In this document: positions 1 through 13,600 of the stretch, one piece after another
Position numbering within the stretch: position 1 is the first letter of the stretch
How the letters are laid out: each line of letters starts with the position of its first letter
Assembly: GCA_037013495.1 (NCBI GenBank)
Contig: JAZDXN010000026.1
Span: forward strand, 806,001 to 870,000
From: Hippophae tibetana
Lineage: Eukaryota; Streptophyta; Magnoliopsida; Rosales; Elaeagnaceae
Direction of reading: 5' to 3'
DNA: 64,000 nt
Program-made: the position numbers and the translations under genes
Notes under the pieces: generated by a model
What the model was told of the DNA's origin: nothing
Seen by the model: only the letters and a program-made list of their open reading frames with translations
Database searches by the model: none

Positions 1-160
1 AATTACACAATATGTTTTGGTATTGCCAAGGAAAATCGTTTTTGTTCCAAAATTATATCGTTTATATCCGTTACCGAGTATTTAATGTTTTTGACGCACC
101 ATTTTCAATTTACTTACTTCTGGTTTAATTCAATAGAGCTATACAGAAGATATTGGTGCC

Positions 161-170
161 AACCTAGGTT
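161..170. other. Conserved 10-bp palindrome AACCTAGGTT, one per monomer (first copy)
   Basis: AACCTAGGTT is its own reverse complement and recurs once per monomer throughout the window, with an AvrII site (CCTAGG) at its centre. I found only six altered copies: 1,983, 9,261, 12,530, 20,523, 33,604 and 34,693. All but one lie in mixed or transitional blocks. It sits about 150 bp upstream of the 19-bp box. A symmetric site kept in nearly every copy could be bound by a dimeric protein, but homogenisation alone also conserves sequence. A regulatory role is therefore only a possibility. Confidence 0.8.
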
Positions 171-311
171 TGATTATTTATATTTTCAATCAATCCCGAT
201 TTTTCAAAAAAAAAATAAGAGAAGAGAAAAAAAAAGAGGATGTCGTTCATATTTTCAAAAACAAAAAAACATTTGGTAAATATGAGTTACAACTTTCACC
301 GGAGATAACTT

Positions 312-330
312 TTGACTCGGGTATCGAAAC
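312..330. other. Conserved 19-bp box TTGACTCGGGTATCGAAAC (first copy)
   Basis: This is the most GC-rich short block of the monomer and is shared by classes A and B, immediately before the class-specific half. Known variants are TCGTG for TCGGG (many copies in the left half), TCGGTTATCG, and GGGTATCAAAAC, which appears only from about 46,100 rightward and loses a CpG. Its complement contains GTTTCGATACC, a partial resemblance to a tRNA-type B box that I do not consider sufficient evidence. Function unknown. Confidence 0.7.
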
Positions 331-1648
331 AACTATTATAATATATCAAATCAAAACTCGTATCAAATTACAAAATATATTTTGGTATTGCCAAGGAAAA
401 TCGTTTTTGTTCCAAAATTATATCGTTTATATCCGTTACCGAGTATTTAATGTTTTTGACGCACCATTTTCAATTTACTTACTTTTGGTTTAATTTAATA
501 GAGCTATATAGGAGATATTGGTGCCAACCTAGGTTTGATTATTTATATTTTCAATCAATCCCTATTTTTCAAAAAAAAATAAGAGAAGAGAAAAAGAAAG
601 AGGATGTCGTTCATATTTTCAAAAACAAAAAAACATTTGGTAAATATGAGTTACAACTTTCAACGGAAATAACTTTTGACTCGGGTATCGAAACAACAAT
701 TATAATATATCAAATCAAAGCTCGTATTAAATTACAAAATAACTTTTGGTATTGACAAGGAAAATCGTTTTTGTGCCCAAATTACATCGTTTATATCACT
801 TACCGAGTGTTTAAAGTTTTTGACGCACCATTTTCAATTTACTTACTTCTGCTTTAATTCAATAGAGCTATACAGGAGATATTGGTGCCAACCTAGGTTT
901 GATTATTTATATTTTCAATCAATCTGTATTCTTCTAAAAAAATAAGAGAAGAGAAAAAGAAAGAGGATATCGTTCATATTTTCAAAAACAAAAAAGCATT
1001 TGGTAAATATGAGTTACAACTTTCTATGGAGATAAATTTTGACTCGGGTATCGAAACCACTATTATAATATATAAAACTGAAGCACGTATAAAATTCCAC
1101 AATATGTTTTGGTATTGCCAAGGAAAATCGTTTTTGTACCAAAATTATATCGTTTATATCCGTTACCGAGTATTTAATATTTTTGACGCACATTTTCAAT
1201 TTACTTACTTCTGGTTTAATTCAATAGAGCTATACAAAAGATATTGGTGCCAACCTAGGTTTGATTATTTATATTTTCAATCAATCCCTATTTTTCAAAA
1301 AAAATAAGAGAAGAGAAAAAGAAAGAGGATGTCGTTCATATTTTCAAAAACAAAAAAACATTTGGTAAATATGAGTTACAACGTTCAACGGAGATAACTT
1401 TTGACTCGTGTATCGAAACAACGATTATAATATATCAAATCAAAGCTCGTATCAAATTACAAAATATCTTTGGTATTGCCAAGGAAAATCGTTTTTGTAC
1501 CCAAATTACATCGTTTATATCAATTGCCGAGTGTTTAAAGTTTTTGACGCACCATTTTCAATTTATTTACTTCTGCTTTAATTCAATAGAGCTATACAGG
1601 AGATATTGGTGCCAACCTAGGTTTGATTATTTATATTTTCAATCAATC

Positions 1649-1672
1649 CCTATTTTTCAAAAAAAAAAAAAA
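1649..1672 (+). repeat. Hypervariable A run in B linker (A14 here)
   Basis: The A run after TATTTTTC varies from A8 to A14 between monomers. Examples are A8 (1,297), A9 (571), A10 (25,657), A13 (6,031; 41,646) and A14 (1,659). Most whole-base length differences between otherwise identical higher-order units come from this run, as expected of replication slippage on a homopolymer. It also keeps switching the reading frame, which argues against translation of the monomer. Confidence 0.8.
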
Positions 1673-4600
1673 TAAGAGAAGAGAAAAAGAAAGAGGATGT
1701 CGTTCATATTTTCAAAAACAAAAAAACATTTGGTAAATATGAGTTACAACTTTCAACGGAGATAACTTTTGACTCGTGTATCGAAACAACGATTATAATA
1801 TATCAAATCAAAGCTCGTATCAAATTACAAAATATCTTTTGGTATTGCCAAGGAAAATCGTTTTTGTACCCAAATTACATCGTTTATATCATTTACCGAG
1901 TGTTTAAAGTTTTTGACGCACCATTTTCAATTTACTTACTTCTGCTTTAATTTAATAGAGCTATACAGGAGATATTGGTGCCAACCTGGGTTTGATTATT
2001 TATATTTTCAATCAATCTGTATTCTTCAAAAAAAATAAGAGAAGAGAAAAAGAAAGAGGATGTCGTTCATATTTTCAAAAACAAAAAAGCATTTTCTAAA
2101 TATGAGTTACAACTTTCAATGCAGATAAATTTTGACTCGGGAATCGAAACCACTATTATAATATATAAAATTGAAGCACGTATAAAATTACACAATATGT
2201 TTTGGTATTGCCAAGGAAAATCGTTTTTGTACCAAAATTATATCGTTTATATCCGTTACCGAGTATTTAATATTTTTGACGCACCATTTTCAATTTACTT
2301 ACTTCTGGTTTAATTCAATAGAGCTATACAGGTATATTGGTGCCAACCTAGGTTTGATTATTTATATTTTCAATAAATCTGTATTCTTCTAAAAAAATAA
2401 GAGAAGAGAAAAAGAAAGAGGATATCGTTCATATTTTCAAAAACAAAAAAGCATTTGGTAAATATGAGTTACAACTTTCAATGGAGATAACATTTGACTC
2501 GGGTATCGAAACCACTATTATAATATATCAAATTGAAGAACGTATAAAATTACACAATATGTTTTGGTATTTCCAAGGAAAATCGTTTTTGTACCAAAAT
2601 TATATCATTTATATCCGTTACCGGGTATTTAAAGTTTTTGACGCACCATTTTCAATTTACTTACTTCTGGTTTAATTTAATAGAGCTATATAGGAGATAT
2701 TGGTGCCAACCTAGGTTTGATTATTTATATTTTCAATCAATCCCTATTTTTCAAAAAAAAATAAGAGAAGAGAAAAAGAAAGAGGATGTCGTTCATATTT
2801 TCAAAAACAAAAAAACATTTGGTAAATATGAGTTACAACTTTCAACGGAAATAACTTTTGACTCGGGTATCGAAACAACTATTATAATATATCAAATCAA
2901 AGCTCGTATTAAATTACAAAATATCTTTTGGTATTGACAAGGAAAATCGTTTTTGTACCCAAATTACATCGTTTATATCACTTACCGAGTGTTTAAAGTT
3001 TTTGACGCACCATTTTCAATTTACTTACTTCTGCTTTAATTCAATAGAGCTATACAGGAGATATTGGTGCCAACCTAGGTTTGATTATTTATATTTTCAA
3101 TCAATCTGTATTCTTCTAAAAAAATAAGAGAAGAGAAAAAGAAAGAGGATATCGTTCATATTTTCAAAAACAAAAAAGCATTTGGTAAATATGAGTTACA
3201 ACTTTCTATGGAGATAAAATTTGACTCGGGTATCGAAACCACTATTATAATATATAAAACTGAAGCACGTATAAAATTCCACAATATGTTTTGGTATTGC
3301 CAAGGAAAATCGTTTTTGTACCAAAATTATATCGTTTATATCCGTTACCGAGTATTTAATATTTTTGACGCACCATTTTCAATTTACTTACTTCTGGTTT
3401 AATTGAATAGAGCTATACAAAAGATATTGGTGCCAACCTAGGTTTGATTATTTATATTTTCAATCAATCCCTATTTTTCAAAAAAAATAAGAGAAGAGAA
3501 AAAGAAAGAGGATGTCGTTCATATTTTCAAAAACAAAAAAACATTTGGTAAATATGAGTTACAACGTTCAACGGAGATAACTTTTGACTCGTGTATCGAA
3601 ACAACGATTATAATATATCAAATCAAAGCTCGTATCAAATTACAAAATATCTTTGGTATTGCCAATGAAAATCGTTTTTGTACCCAAATTACATCGTTTA
3701 TATCAATTGCCGAGTGTTTAAAGTTTTTGACGCACCATTTTCAATTTATTTACTTCTGCTTTAATTCAATAGAGCTATACAGGAGATATTGGTGCCAACC
3801 TAGGTTTGATTATTTATATTTTCAATCAATCCCTATTTTTCAAAAAAAAAAATAAGAGAAGAGAAAAAGAAAGAGGATGTCGTTCATATTTTCAAAAACA
3901 AAAAAACATTTGGTAAATATGAGTTACAACTTTCAACGGAAATAACTTTTGACTCGGGTATCGAAACAACTATTATAATATATCAAATCAAAGCTCGTAT
4001 TAAATTACAAAATATCTTTTGGTATTGACAAGGAAAATCGTTTTTGTACCCAAATTACATCGTTTATATCACTTACCGAGTGTTTAAAGTTTTTGACGCA
4101 CCATTTTCAATTTACTTACTTCTGCTTTAATTCAATAGAGCTATACAGGAGATATTGGTGCCAACCTAGGTTTGATTATTTATATTTTCAATCAATCTGT
4201 ATTCTTCTAAAAAAATAAGAGAAGAGAAAAAGAAAGAGGATATCGTTCATATTTTCAAAAACAAAAAAGCATTTGGTAAATATGAGTTACAACTTTCTAT
4301 GGAGATAAAATTTGACTCGGGAATCGAAACCACTATTATAATATATAAAATTGAAGCACGTATAAAATTACACAATATGTTTTGGTATTGCCAAGGAAAA
4401 TCGTTTTTGTACCAAAATTATATCGTTTATATCCGTTACCGAGTATTTAATATTTTTGACGCACCATTTTCAATTTACTTACTTCTGGTTTAATTCAATA
4501 GAGCTATACAGGTATATTGGTGCCAACCTAGGTTTGATTATTTATATTTTCAATAAACCTGTATTCTTCTAAAAAAATAAGAGAAGAGAAAAAGAAAGAG

Positions 4601-7600
4601 GATATCGTTCATATTTTCAAAAACAAAAAAACATTTGGAAAATATGAGTTACAACTTTCAACGAAGATAACTTTTGACTCGTGTATCGAAACCACTATTA
4701 TAATATATAAAACTGAAGCACGTATAAAATTACACAATATGTTTTGGTATTGCCAAGGAAAATCGTTTTTGTTCCAAAATTATATCGTTTATATCCGTTA
4801 CCGAGTATTTAATGTTTTTGACGCACCATTTTCAATTTACTTACTTCTGGTTTAATTCAATAGAGCTATACAGAAGATATTGGTGCCAACCTAGGTTTGA
4901 TTATTTATATTTTCAATCAATCCCGATTTTTCAAAAAAAAAATAAGAGAAGAGAAAAAAAAAGAGGATGTCGTTCATATTTTCAAAAACAAAAAAACATT
5001 TGGTAAATATGAGTTACAACTTTCACCGGAGATAACTTTTGACTCGGGTATCGAAACAACTATTATAATATATCAAATCAAAACTCGTATCAAATTACAA
5101 AATATATTTTGGTATTGCCAAGGAAAATCGTTTTTGTTCCAAAATTATATCGTTTATATCCGTTACCGAGTATTTAATGTTTTTGACGCACCATTTTCAA
5201 TTTACTTACTTCTGGTTTAATTCAATAGAGCTATACAGAAGATATTGGTGCCAACCTAGGTTTGATTATTTATATTTTCAATCAATCCCTATTTTTCAAA
5301 AAAAAAATAAGAGAAGAGAAAAAGAAAGAGGATGTCGTTCATATTTTCAAAAACAAAAAAACATTTGGTAAATATGAGTTACAACTTTCAACGGAGATAA
5401 CTTTTGACTCGGGTATCGAAACAACTATTATAATATATCAAATCAAAACTCGTATCAAATTACAAAATATCTTTTGGTATTGACAAGGAAAATCGTTTTT
5501 GTACCCAAATTACATCGTTTATATCACTTACCGAGTGTTTAAAGTTTTTGACGCACCATTTTCAATTTACTTACTTCTGCTTTAATTCAATAGAGCTATA
5601 CAGGAGATATTGGTGCGAACCTAGGTTTGATTATTTATATTTTCAATAAATCCCTATTTTTCAAAAAAAAAAAAATAAGAGACGAGAAAAAGAAAGAGGA
5701 TGTCGTTCATATTTTCAAAAACAAAAAAACATTTGGTAAATATGAGTTACAACTTTCAACGGAGATAACTTTTGACTCGAGTATCGAAACAACTATTATA
5801 ATATATCAAATCAAAGCTCGTATCAAATTACAAAATATCTTTTGGTACTGCCAACGAAAATCGTTTTTCTACCCAAATTATATCGTTTATATCACTTACC
5901 GAGTGTTTAAAGTTTTTGACGCACCATTTTCAATTTACTTACTTCTGCTTTAATTCAATAGAGCTATACAGGAGATATTGGTGCCAACCTAGGTTTGATT
6001 ATTTATATTTTCAATCAATCCCTATTTTTCAAAAAAAAAAAAATAAGAGAAGAGAAAAAGAAAGAGGATGTCGTTCATATTTTCAAAAACAAAAAAACAT
6101 TTGGTAAATATGAGTTACAACTTTCACCGGAGATAACTTTTGACTCGGGTATCGAAACAACTATTATAATATATCAAATCAAAACTCGTATCAAATTACA
6201 AAATATATTTTGGTATTGCCAAGGAAAATCGTTTTTGTTCCAAAATTTTATCGTTTATATCCGTTACCGAGTATTTAATGTTTTTGACGCACCATTTTCA
6301 ATTTACTTACTTCTGGTTTAATTTAATAGAGCTATATAGGAGATATTGGTGCCAACCTAGGTTTGATTATTTATATTTTCAATCAATCCCTATTTTTCAA
6401 AAAAAAATAAGAGAAGAGAAAAAGAAAGAGGATGTCGTTCATATTTTCAAAAACAAAAAAACATTTGGTAAATATGAGTTACAACTTTCAACGGAAATAA
6501 CTTTTGACTCGGGTATCGAAACAACAATTATAATATATCAAATCAAAGCTCGTATTAAATTACAAAATAACTTTTGGTATTGACAAGGAAAATCGTTTTT
6601 GTGCCCAAATTACATCGTTTATATCACTTACCGAGTGTTTAAAGTTTTTGACGCACCATTTTCAATTTACTTACTTCTGCTTTAATTCAATAGAGCTATA
6701 CAGGAGATATTGGTGCCAACCTAGGTTTGATTATTTATATTTTCAATCAATCTGTATTCTTCTAAAAAAATAAGAGAAGAGAAAAAGAAAGAGGATATCG
6801 TTCATATTTTCAAAAACAAAAAAACATTTGGAAAATATGAGTTACAACTTTCAACGAAGATAACTTTTGACTCGTGTATCGAAACCACTATTATAATATA
6901 TAAAACTGAAGCACGTATAAAATTACACAATATGTTTTGGTATTGCCAAGGAAAATCGTTTTTGTTCCAAAATTATATCGTTTATATCCGTTACCGAGTA
7001 TTTAATGTTTTTGACGCACCATTTTCAATTTACTTACTTCTGGTTTAATTCAATAGAGCTATACAGAAGATATTGGTGCCAACCTAGGTTTGATTATTTA
7101 TATTTTCAATCAATCCCGATTTTTCAAAAAAAAAATAAGAGAAGAGAAAAAAAAAGAGGATGTCGTTCATATTTTCAAAAACAAAAAAACATTTGGTAAA
7201 TATGAGTTACAACTTTCACCGGAGATAACTTTTGACTCGGGTATCGAAACAACTATTATAATATATCAAATCAAAACTCGTATCAAATTACAAAATATCT
7301 TTTGGTATTGACAAGGAAAATCGTTTTTGTACCCAAATTACATCGTTTATATCACTTACCGAGTGTTTAAATTTTTTGACGCACCATTTTCAATTTACTT
7401 ACTTCTGCTTTAATTCAATAGAGCTATACAGGAGATATTGGTGCCAACCTAGGTTTGATTATTTATATTTTCAATCAATCTGTATTCTTCTAAAAAAATA
7501 AGAGAAGAGAAAAAGAAAGAGGATATCGTTCATATTTTCAAAAACAAAAAAGCATTTGGTAAATATGAGTTACAACTTTCTATGGAGATAAAATTTGACT

Positions 7601-7769
7601 CGGGTATCGAAACCACTATTATAATATATAAAACTGAAGCACGTATAAAATTCCACAATATGTTTTGGTATTGCCAAGGAAAATCGTTTTTGTACCAAAA
7701 TTATATCGTTTATATCCGTTACCGAGTATTTAATATTTTTGACGCACCATTTTCAATTTACTTACTTCT

Positions 7770-10637
7770 GGTTTAATTCAATAGAGCTATACAAAAGATA
7801 TTGGTGCCAACCTAGGTTTGATTATTTATATTTTCAATCAATCCCTATTTTTCAAAAAAAATAAGAGAAGAGAAAAAGAAAGAGGATGTCGTTCATATTT
7901 TCAAAAACAAAAAAACATTTGGTAAATATGAGTTACAATGTTCAACGGAGATAACTTTTGACTCGTGTATCGAAACAACGATTATAATATATCAAATCAA
8001 AGCTCGTATCAAATTACAAAATATCTTTTGGTATTGACAAGGAAAATCGTTTTTGTACCCAAATTACATCGTTTATATCACTTACCGAGTGTTTAAAGTT
8101 CTTGACGCACCATTTTCAATTTACTTACTTCTGCTTTAATTCAATAGAGCTATACAGGAGATATTGGTGCCAACCTAGGTTTGATTATTTATATTTTCAA
8201 TCAATTTGTATTCTTCTAAAAAAATAAGAGAAGAGAAAAAGAAAGAGGATATCGTTCATATTTTCAAAAACAAAAAAGCATTTTATAAATATGAGTTACA
8301 ACTTTCAATGGAGATAACTTTTGACTCGGGTATCGAAACCACTATTATAATATATCAACTTGAAGAACATATAAAATTACACAATATGTTTTGGAATTTC
8401 CAAGGAAAATCGTTTTTGTACCAAAATTATATCGTTTATATCCGTTACCGAGTATTTAATATTTTTGACGCACCATTTTCAATTTACTTACTTCTGGTTT
8501 AATTCAATAGAGCTATACAAAAGATATTGGTGCCAACCTAGGTTTGATTATTTATATTTTCAATCAATCCCTATTTTTCAAAAAAAATAAGAGAAGAGAA
8601 AAAGAAAGAGGATGTGGTTCATATTTTCAAAAACAAAAAAGCATTTGGTAAATATGAGTTACAACTTTCAATGGAGATAACTTTTGACTCGGGTATCGAA
8701 ACCACTATTATAATATATCAAATTGAAGAACGTATAAAATTACACAATATGTTTTGGTATTTCCAAGGAAAATCGTTTTTGTACCAAAATTATATCGTTT
8801 ATATCCGTTACCGAGTATTTAATGTTTTTGACGTACCATTTTCAATTTACTTACTTCTGGTTTAATTCAATAGGGCTATACAAGAGATATTGGTGCCAAC
8901 CTAGGTTTGATTATTTATATTTTCAATCAATCTGTATTCTTTAAAAAAAATAAGAGAAGAGAAAAAGAAAGATGATATCGTTCATATTTTCAAAAACAAA
9001 AAAGCATTTGGTAAATATAAGTTACAACTTTCAATGGAGATAAATTTTGACTTGGTTATCGAAACCACTATTATAATATATAAAATTGAAGCACGTATAA
9101 AATTACACAATATGTTTTGGTATTGCCAAGGAAAATTGTTTTTGTACCAAAATTATATCGTTTATATCCGTTACCGAGTATTTAATGTTTTTGATGTACC
9201 ATTTTCAATTTACTTACTTCTGGTTTAATTCAATAGAGCTATACAAAAGATATTGGTGCCAACCTCGGTTTGATTATTTATATTTTCAATCAATCCCTAT
9301 TTTTCAAAAAAAATAAGAGAAGAGAAAAAGAAAGAGGATGTCGTTCATATTTTCAAAAACAAAAAAACATTTGGTAAATATGAGTTACAATGTTCAACGG
9401 AGATAACTTTTGACTCGTGTATCGAAACAACGATTATAATATATCAAATCAAAGCTCGTATCAAATTACAAAATATCTTTTGATATTGACAAGGAAAATC
9501 GTTTTTGTACCCAAATTACATCGTTTATATCACTTACCGAGTGTTTAAAGTTCTTGACGCACCATTTTCAATTTACTTACTTCTGCTTTAATTCAATAGA
9601 GCTATACAGGAGATATTGGTGCCAACCTAGGTTTGATTATTTATATTTTCAATCAATTTGTATTCTTCTAAAAAAATAAGAGAAGAGAAGAAGAAAGAGG
9701 ATATCGTTCATATTTTCAAAAACAAAAAAGCATTTTATAAATATAAGTTACAACTTTCAATGGAGATAACTTTTGACTCGGGTATCGAAACCACTATTAT
9801 AATATATCAACTTGAAGAACGTATAAAATTACACAATATGTTTTGGAATTTCCAAGGAAAATCGTTTTTGTACCAAAATTATATCGTTTATATCCGTTAC
9901 CGAGTATTTAATATTTTTGACGCACCATTTTCAATTTACTTACTTCTGGTTTAATTCAATAGAGCTATACAAAAGATATTGGTGCCAACCTAGGTTTGAT
10001 TATTTATATTTTCAATCAATCCCTATTTTTCAAAAAAAATAAGAGAAGAGAAAAAGAAAGAGGATGTCGTTCATATTTTCAAAAACAAAAAAGCATTTGG
10101 TAAATATGAGTTACAACTTTCAATGGAGATAACTTTTGACTCGGGTATCGAAACCACTATTATAATATATCAAATTGAAGAACGTATAAAATTACACAAT
10201 ATGTTTTGGTATTTCCAAGGAAAATCGTTTTTGTACCAAAATTATATCGTTTATATCCGTTACCGAGTATTTAATGTTTTTGACGTACCATTTTCAATTT
10301 ACTTACTTCTGGTTTAATTCAATAGGGCTATACAAGAGATATTGGTGCCAACCTAGGTTTGATTATTTATATTTTCAATCAATCTGTATTCTTCAAAAAA
10401 AATAAGAGAAGAGAAAAAGAAAGATGATATCGTTCATATTTTCAAAAACAAAAAAGCATTTGGTAAATATGAGTTACAACTTTCAATGGAGATAAATTTT
10501 GACTTGGTTATCGAAACCACTATTATAATATATAAAATTGAAGCACGTATAAAATTACACAATATGTTTTGGTATTGCCAAGGAAAATTGTTTTTGTACC
10601 AAAATTATATCGTTTATATCCGTTACCGAGTATTTAA
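7770..10637 (+). repeat. Tandem tetramer, about 1,452 bp x 2
   Basis: Positions about 7,770-9,185 correspond to 9,222-10,637 at an offset of 1,452 bp (4 monomers). Rare shared variants support the pairing: CAATGTTCAACGG (7,937 and 9,389), AAGTTCTTGACG (8,096 and 9,548), GCATTTTATAAATA (8,280 and 9,732) and GACTTGGTTATCG (9,050 and 10,502). Few substitutions separate the copies, for example GAACATATAAA versus GAACGTATAAA and CTAGG versus CTCGG at 9,264. Each unit is one B monomer followed by three A monomers, so it is an A-rich tetramer rather than two AB dimers. Confidence 0.85.
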
Positions 10638-13600
10638 TATTTTTGACGCACCATTTTCAATTTACTTACTTCTGGTTTAATTCAATAGAGCTATACAAAA
10701 GATATTGGTGCCAACCTAGGTTTGATTATTTATATTTTCAATCAATCCCTATTTTTCAAAAAAAATAAGAGAAGAGAAAAAGAAAGAGGATGTCGTTCAT
10801 ATTTTCAAAAACAAAAAAGCATTTGGTAAATATGAGTTACAACTTTCAATGGAGATAACTTTTGACTCGGGTATCGAAACCACTATTATAATATATCAAA
10901 TTGAAGAACGTATAAAATTACACAATATGTTTTGGTATTTCCAAGGAAAATCGTTTTTGTACCAAAATTATATCGTTTATATCCGTTACCGAGTATTTAA
11001 TGTTTTTGACGTACCATTTTCAATTTACTTACTTCTGGTTTAATTCAATAGGGCTGTACAAGAGATATTGGTGCCAACCTAGGTTTTATTATTTATATTT
11101 TCAATCAATCCCTATTTTTCAAAAAAAAATAAGAGAAGAGAAAAAGAAAGAGGATGTCGTTCATATTTTCAAAAACAAAAAAACATTTGGTAAATATGAG
11201 TTACAACTTTCAACAGAGATAACTTTTGACTCGGGTATCGAAACAACGATTATAATATATCAAATCAAAGCTCGTATCAAATTACAAAATATCTTTTGGT
11301 ATTGCCAAGGAAAATCGTTTTTGTACCCAAATTACATCGTTTATATCAATTGCCGAGTGTTTAAAGTTTTTGACGCACCATTTTCAATTTACTTACTTCT
11401 GCTTTAATTCAATAGAGCTATACAGGAGATATTGGTGCCAACCTAGGTTTGATTATTTATATTTTCAATCAATCTGTATTCTTCTAAAAAAATAAGAGAA
11501 GAGAAAAAGAAAGAGGATATCGTTCATATTTTCAAAAACAAAAAAGCATTTGGTAAATATGAGTTACAACTTTCTATGGAGATAAATTTTGACTCGGGTA
11601 TCGAAACCACTATTATAATATATAAAACTGAAGCACGTATAAAATTCCACAATATGTTTTGGTATTGCCAAGGAAAATCGTTTTTGTACCAAAATTATAT
11701 CGTTTATATCCGTTACCGAGTATTTAATATTTTTGACGCACCATTTTCAATTTACTTACTTCTGGTTTAATTCAATAGAGCTATACAAAAGATATTGGTG
11801 CCAACCTAGGTTTGATTATTTATATTTTCAATCAATCCCTATTTTTCAAAAAAAATAAGAGAAGAGAAAAAGAAAGAGGATGTCGTTCATATTTTCAAAA
11901 ACAAAAAAACATTTGGTAAATATGAGTTACAACGTTCAACGGAGATAACTTTTGACTCGTGTATCGAAACAACAATTATAATATATCAAATCAAAGCTCG
12001 TATCAAATTACAAAATATCTTTGGTATTGCCAAGGAAAATCGTTTTTGTACCCAAATTACATCGTTTATATCAATTGCCGAGTGTTTAAAGTTTTTGACG
12101 CACCATTTTCAATTTACTTACTTCTGCTTTAATTCAATAGAGCTATACAGGAGATATTGGTGCCAACCTAGGTTTGATTATTTATATTTTCAATCAATCC
12201 CTATTTTTCAAAAAAAAAATAAGAGAAGAGAAAAAGAAAGAGGATGTCGTTCATATTTTCAAAAACAAAAAAACATTTGGTAAATATGAGTTACAACTTT
12301 CAACGGAAATAACTTTTGACTCGGGTATCGAAACAACTATTATAATATATCAAATTAAAGCTCGTATCAAATTACACAATATCTTTAGGTACTGCAAAGG
12401 AAAATCGTTTTTGTACCCAAATTACATCGTTTATATCATTTACCGAGTGTTTAAAGTTTTTGACGCACCATTTTCAATTTACTTACTTCTGCTTTAATTT
12501 AATAGAGCTATACAGGAGATATTGGTGCCAACCTGGGTTTGATTATTTATATTTTCAATCAATCTGTATTCTTCAAAAAAAATAAGAGAAGAGAAAAAGA
12601 AAGAGGATATCGTTCATATTTTCAAAAACAAAAAAGCATTTGGTAAATATGAGTTACAACTTTCAATGGAGATAAATTTTGACTCGTGTATCGAAACCAC
12701 TATTATAATATATAAAATTAAAGCACGTATAAAATTACACAATATGTTTTGGTATTGCCAAGGAAAATCGTTTTTGTACCAAAATTATATCGTTTATATC
12801 CGTTACCGAGTATTTAATGTTTTTGACGCACCATTTTCAATTTACTTACTTCTGGTTTAATTCAATAGAGCTATACAGAAGATATTGGTGCCAACCTAGG
12901 TTTGATTATTTATATTTTCAATCAATCCCTATTTTTCAAAAAAAAAAAAAGAGAAGAGAAAAAGAAAGAGGATGTCGTTCATATTTTCAAAAACAAAAAA
13001 ACATTTGGTAAATATGAGTTACAACTTTCAACGGAGATAACTTTTGACTCGGGTATCGAAACAACTATTATAATATATCAAATCAAAACTCGTATCAAAT
13101 TACAAAATATCTTTTGGTATTGACAAGGAAAATCGGTTTTGTACCCAAATTACATCGTTTATATCACTTACCGAGTGTTTAAAGTTTTTGACGCACCATT
13201 TTCAATTTACTTACTTCTGCTTTAATTCAATAGAGCTATACAGGAGATATTGGTGCCAACCTAGGTTTGATTATTTATATTTTCAATCAATCTGTATTCT
13301 TCTAAAAAAATAAGAGAAGAGAAAAAGAAAGAGGATATCGTTCATATTTTCAAAAACAAAAAAGCATTTGGTAAATATGAGTTACAACTTTCAACGGAAA
13401 TAACTTTTGACTCGGGTATCGAAACAACTATTATAATATATCAAATCAAAGCTCGTATTAAATTGCAAAATATCTTTGGTATTGCCAAGGAAAATCGTTT
13501 TTGTACCCAAATTACATCGTTTATATCAATTGCCGAGTGTTTAAAGTTTTTGACGCACCATTTTCAATTTACTTACTTCTGCATTAATTCAATAGAGCTA

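Larger units (their letters stand above)
1..7770 (+). repeat. Mixed A/B multimer region with shuffled long copies
   Basis: About 21 monomers. A-B dimers alternate with A-A pairs (2,119 and 2,481) and B-B pairs. Long segments recur at several unrelated spacings. Bases 1-484 match 4,728-5,211 (13 monomers apart) and also 6,921 onward. Bases 4,560-5,105 match 6,753-7,298 (6 monomers). About 230-991 matches 6,058-6,819 (16 monomers). About 456-1,190 matches 2,638-3,370 (6 monomers). The result is a mosaic with no single dominant higher-order unit. Hybrid monomers whose left part is B and right part is A occur near 370-400, 5,100 and 6,200. No gene or non-satellite sequence is visible. Confidence 0.85.

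Noticed and set aside
312-330. CENP-B box-like motif.
   Set aside because: The complement GTTTCGATACCCGAG has TTCG but lacks the spaced A and CGGG of the CENP-B core (nTTCGnnnnAnnCGGGn), so no match is claimed.
312-330. tRNA-type B box on the minus strand, hinting at a SINE or tRNA origin.
   Set aside because: GTTTCGATACC matches the B box only partly and no convincing A box lies at the right distance. Partial matches in a 19-bp block are expected by chance.
1-363. The 363-bp monomer as an ancient duplication of a roughly 180-bp unit.
   Set aside because: Only short words recur inside the monomer (TATTTTCAA, TTTTGAC, TTGGT), at inconsistent distances (about 60, 136 and 200 bp), so there is no half-period.
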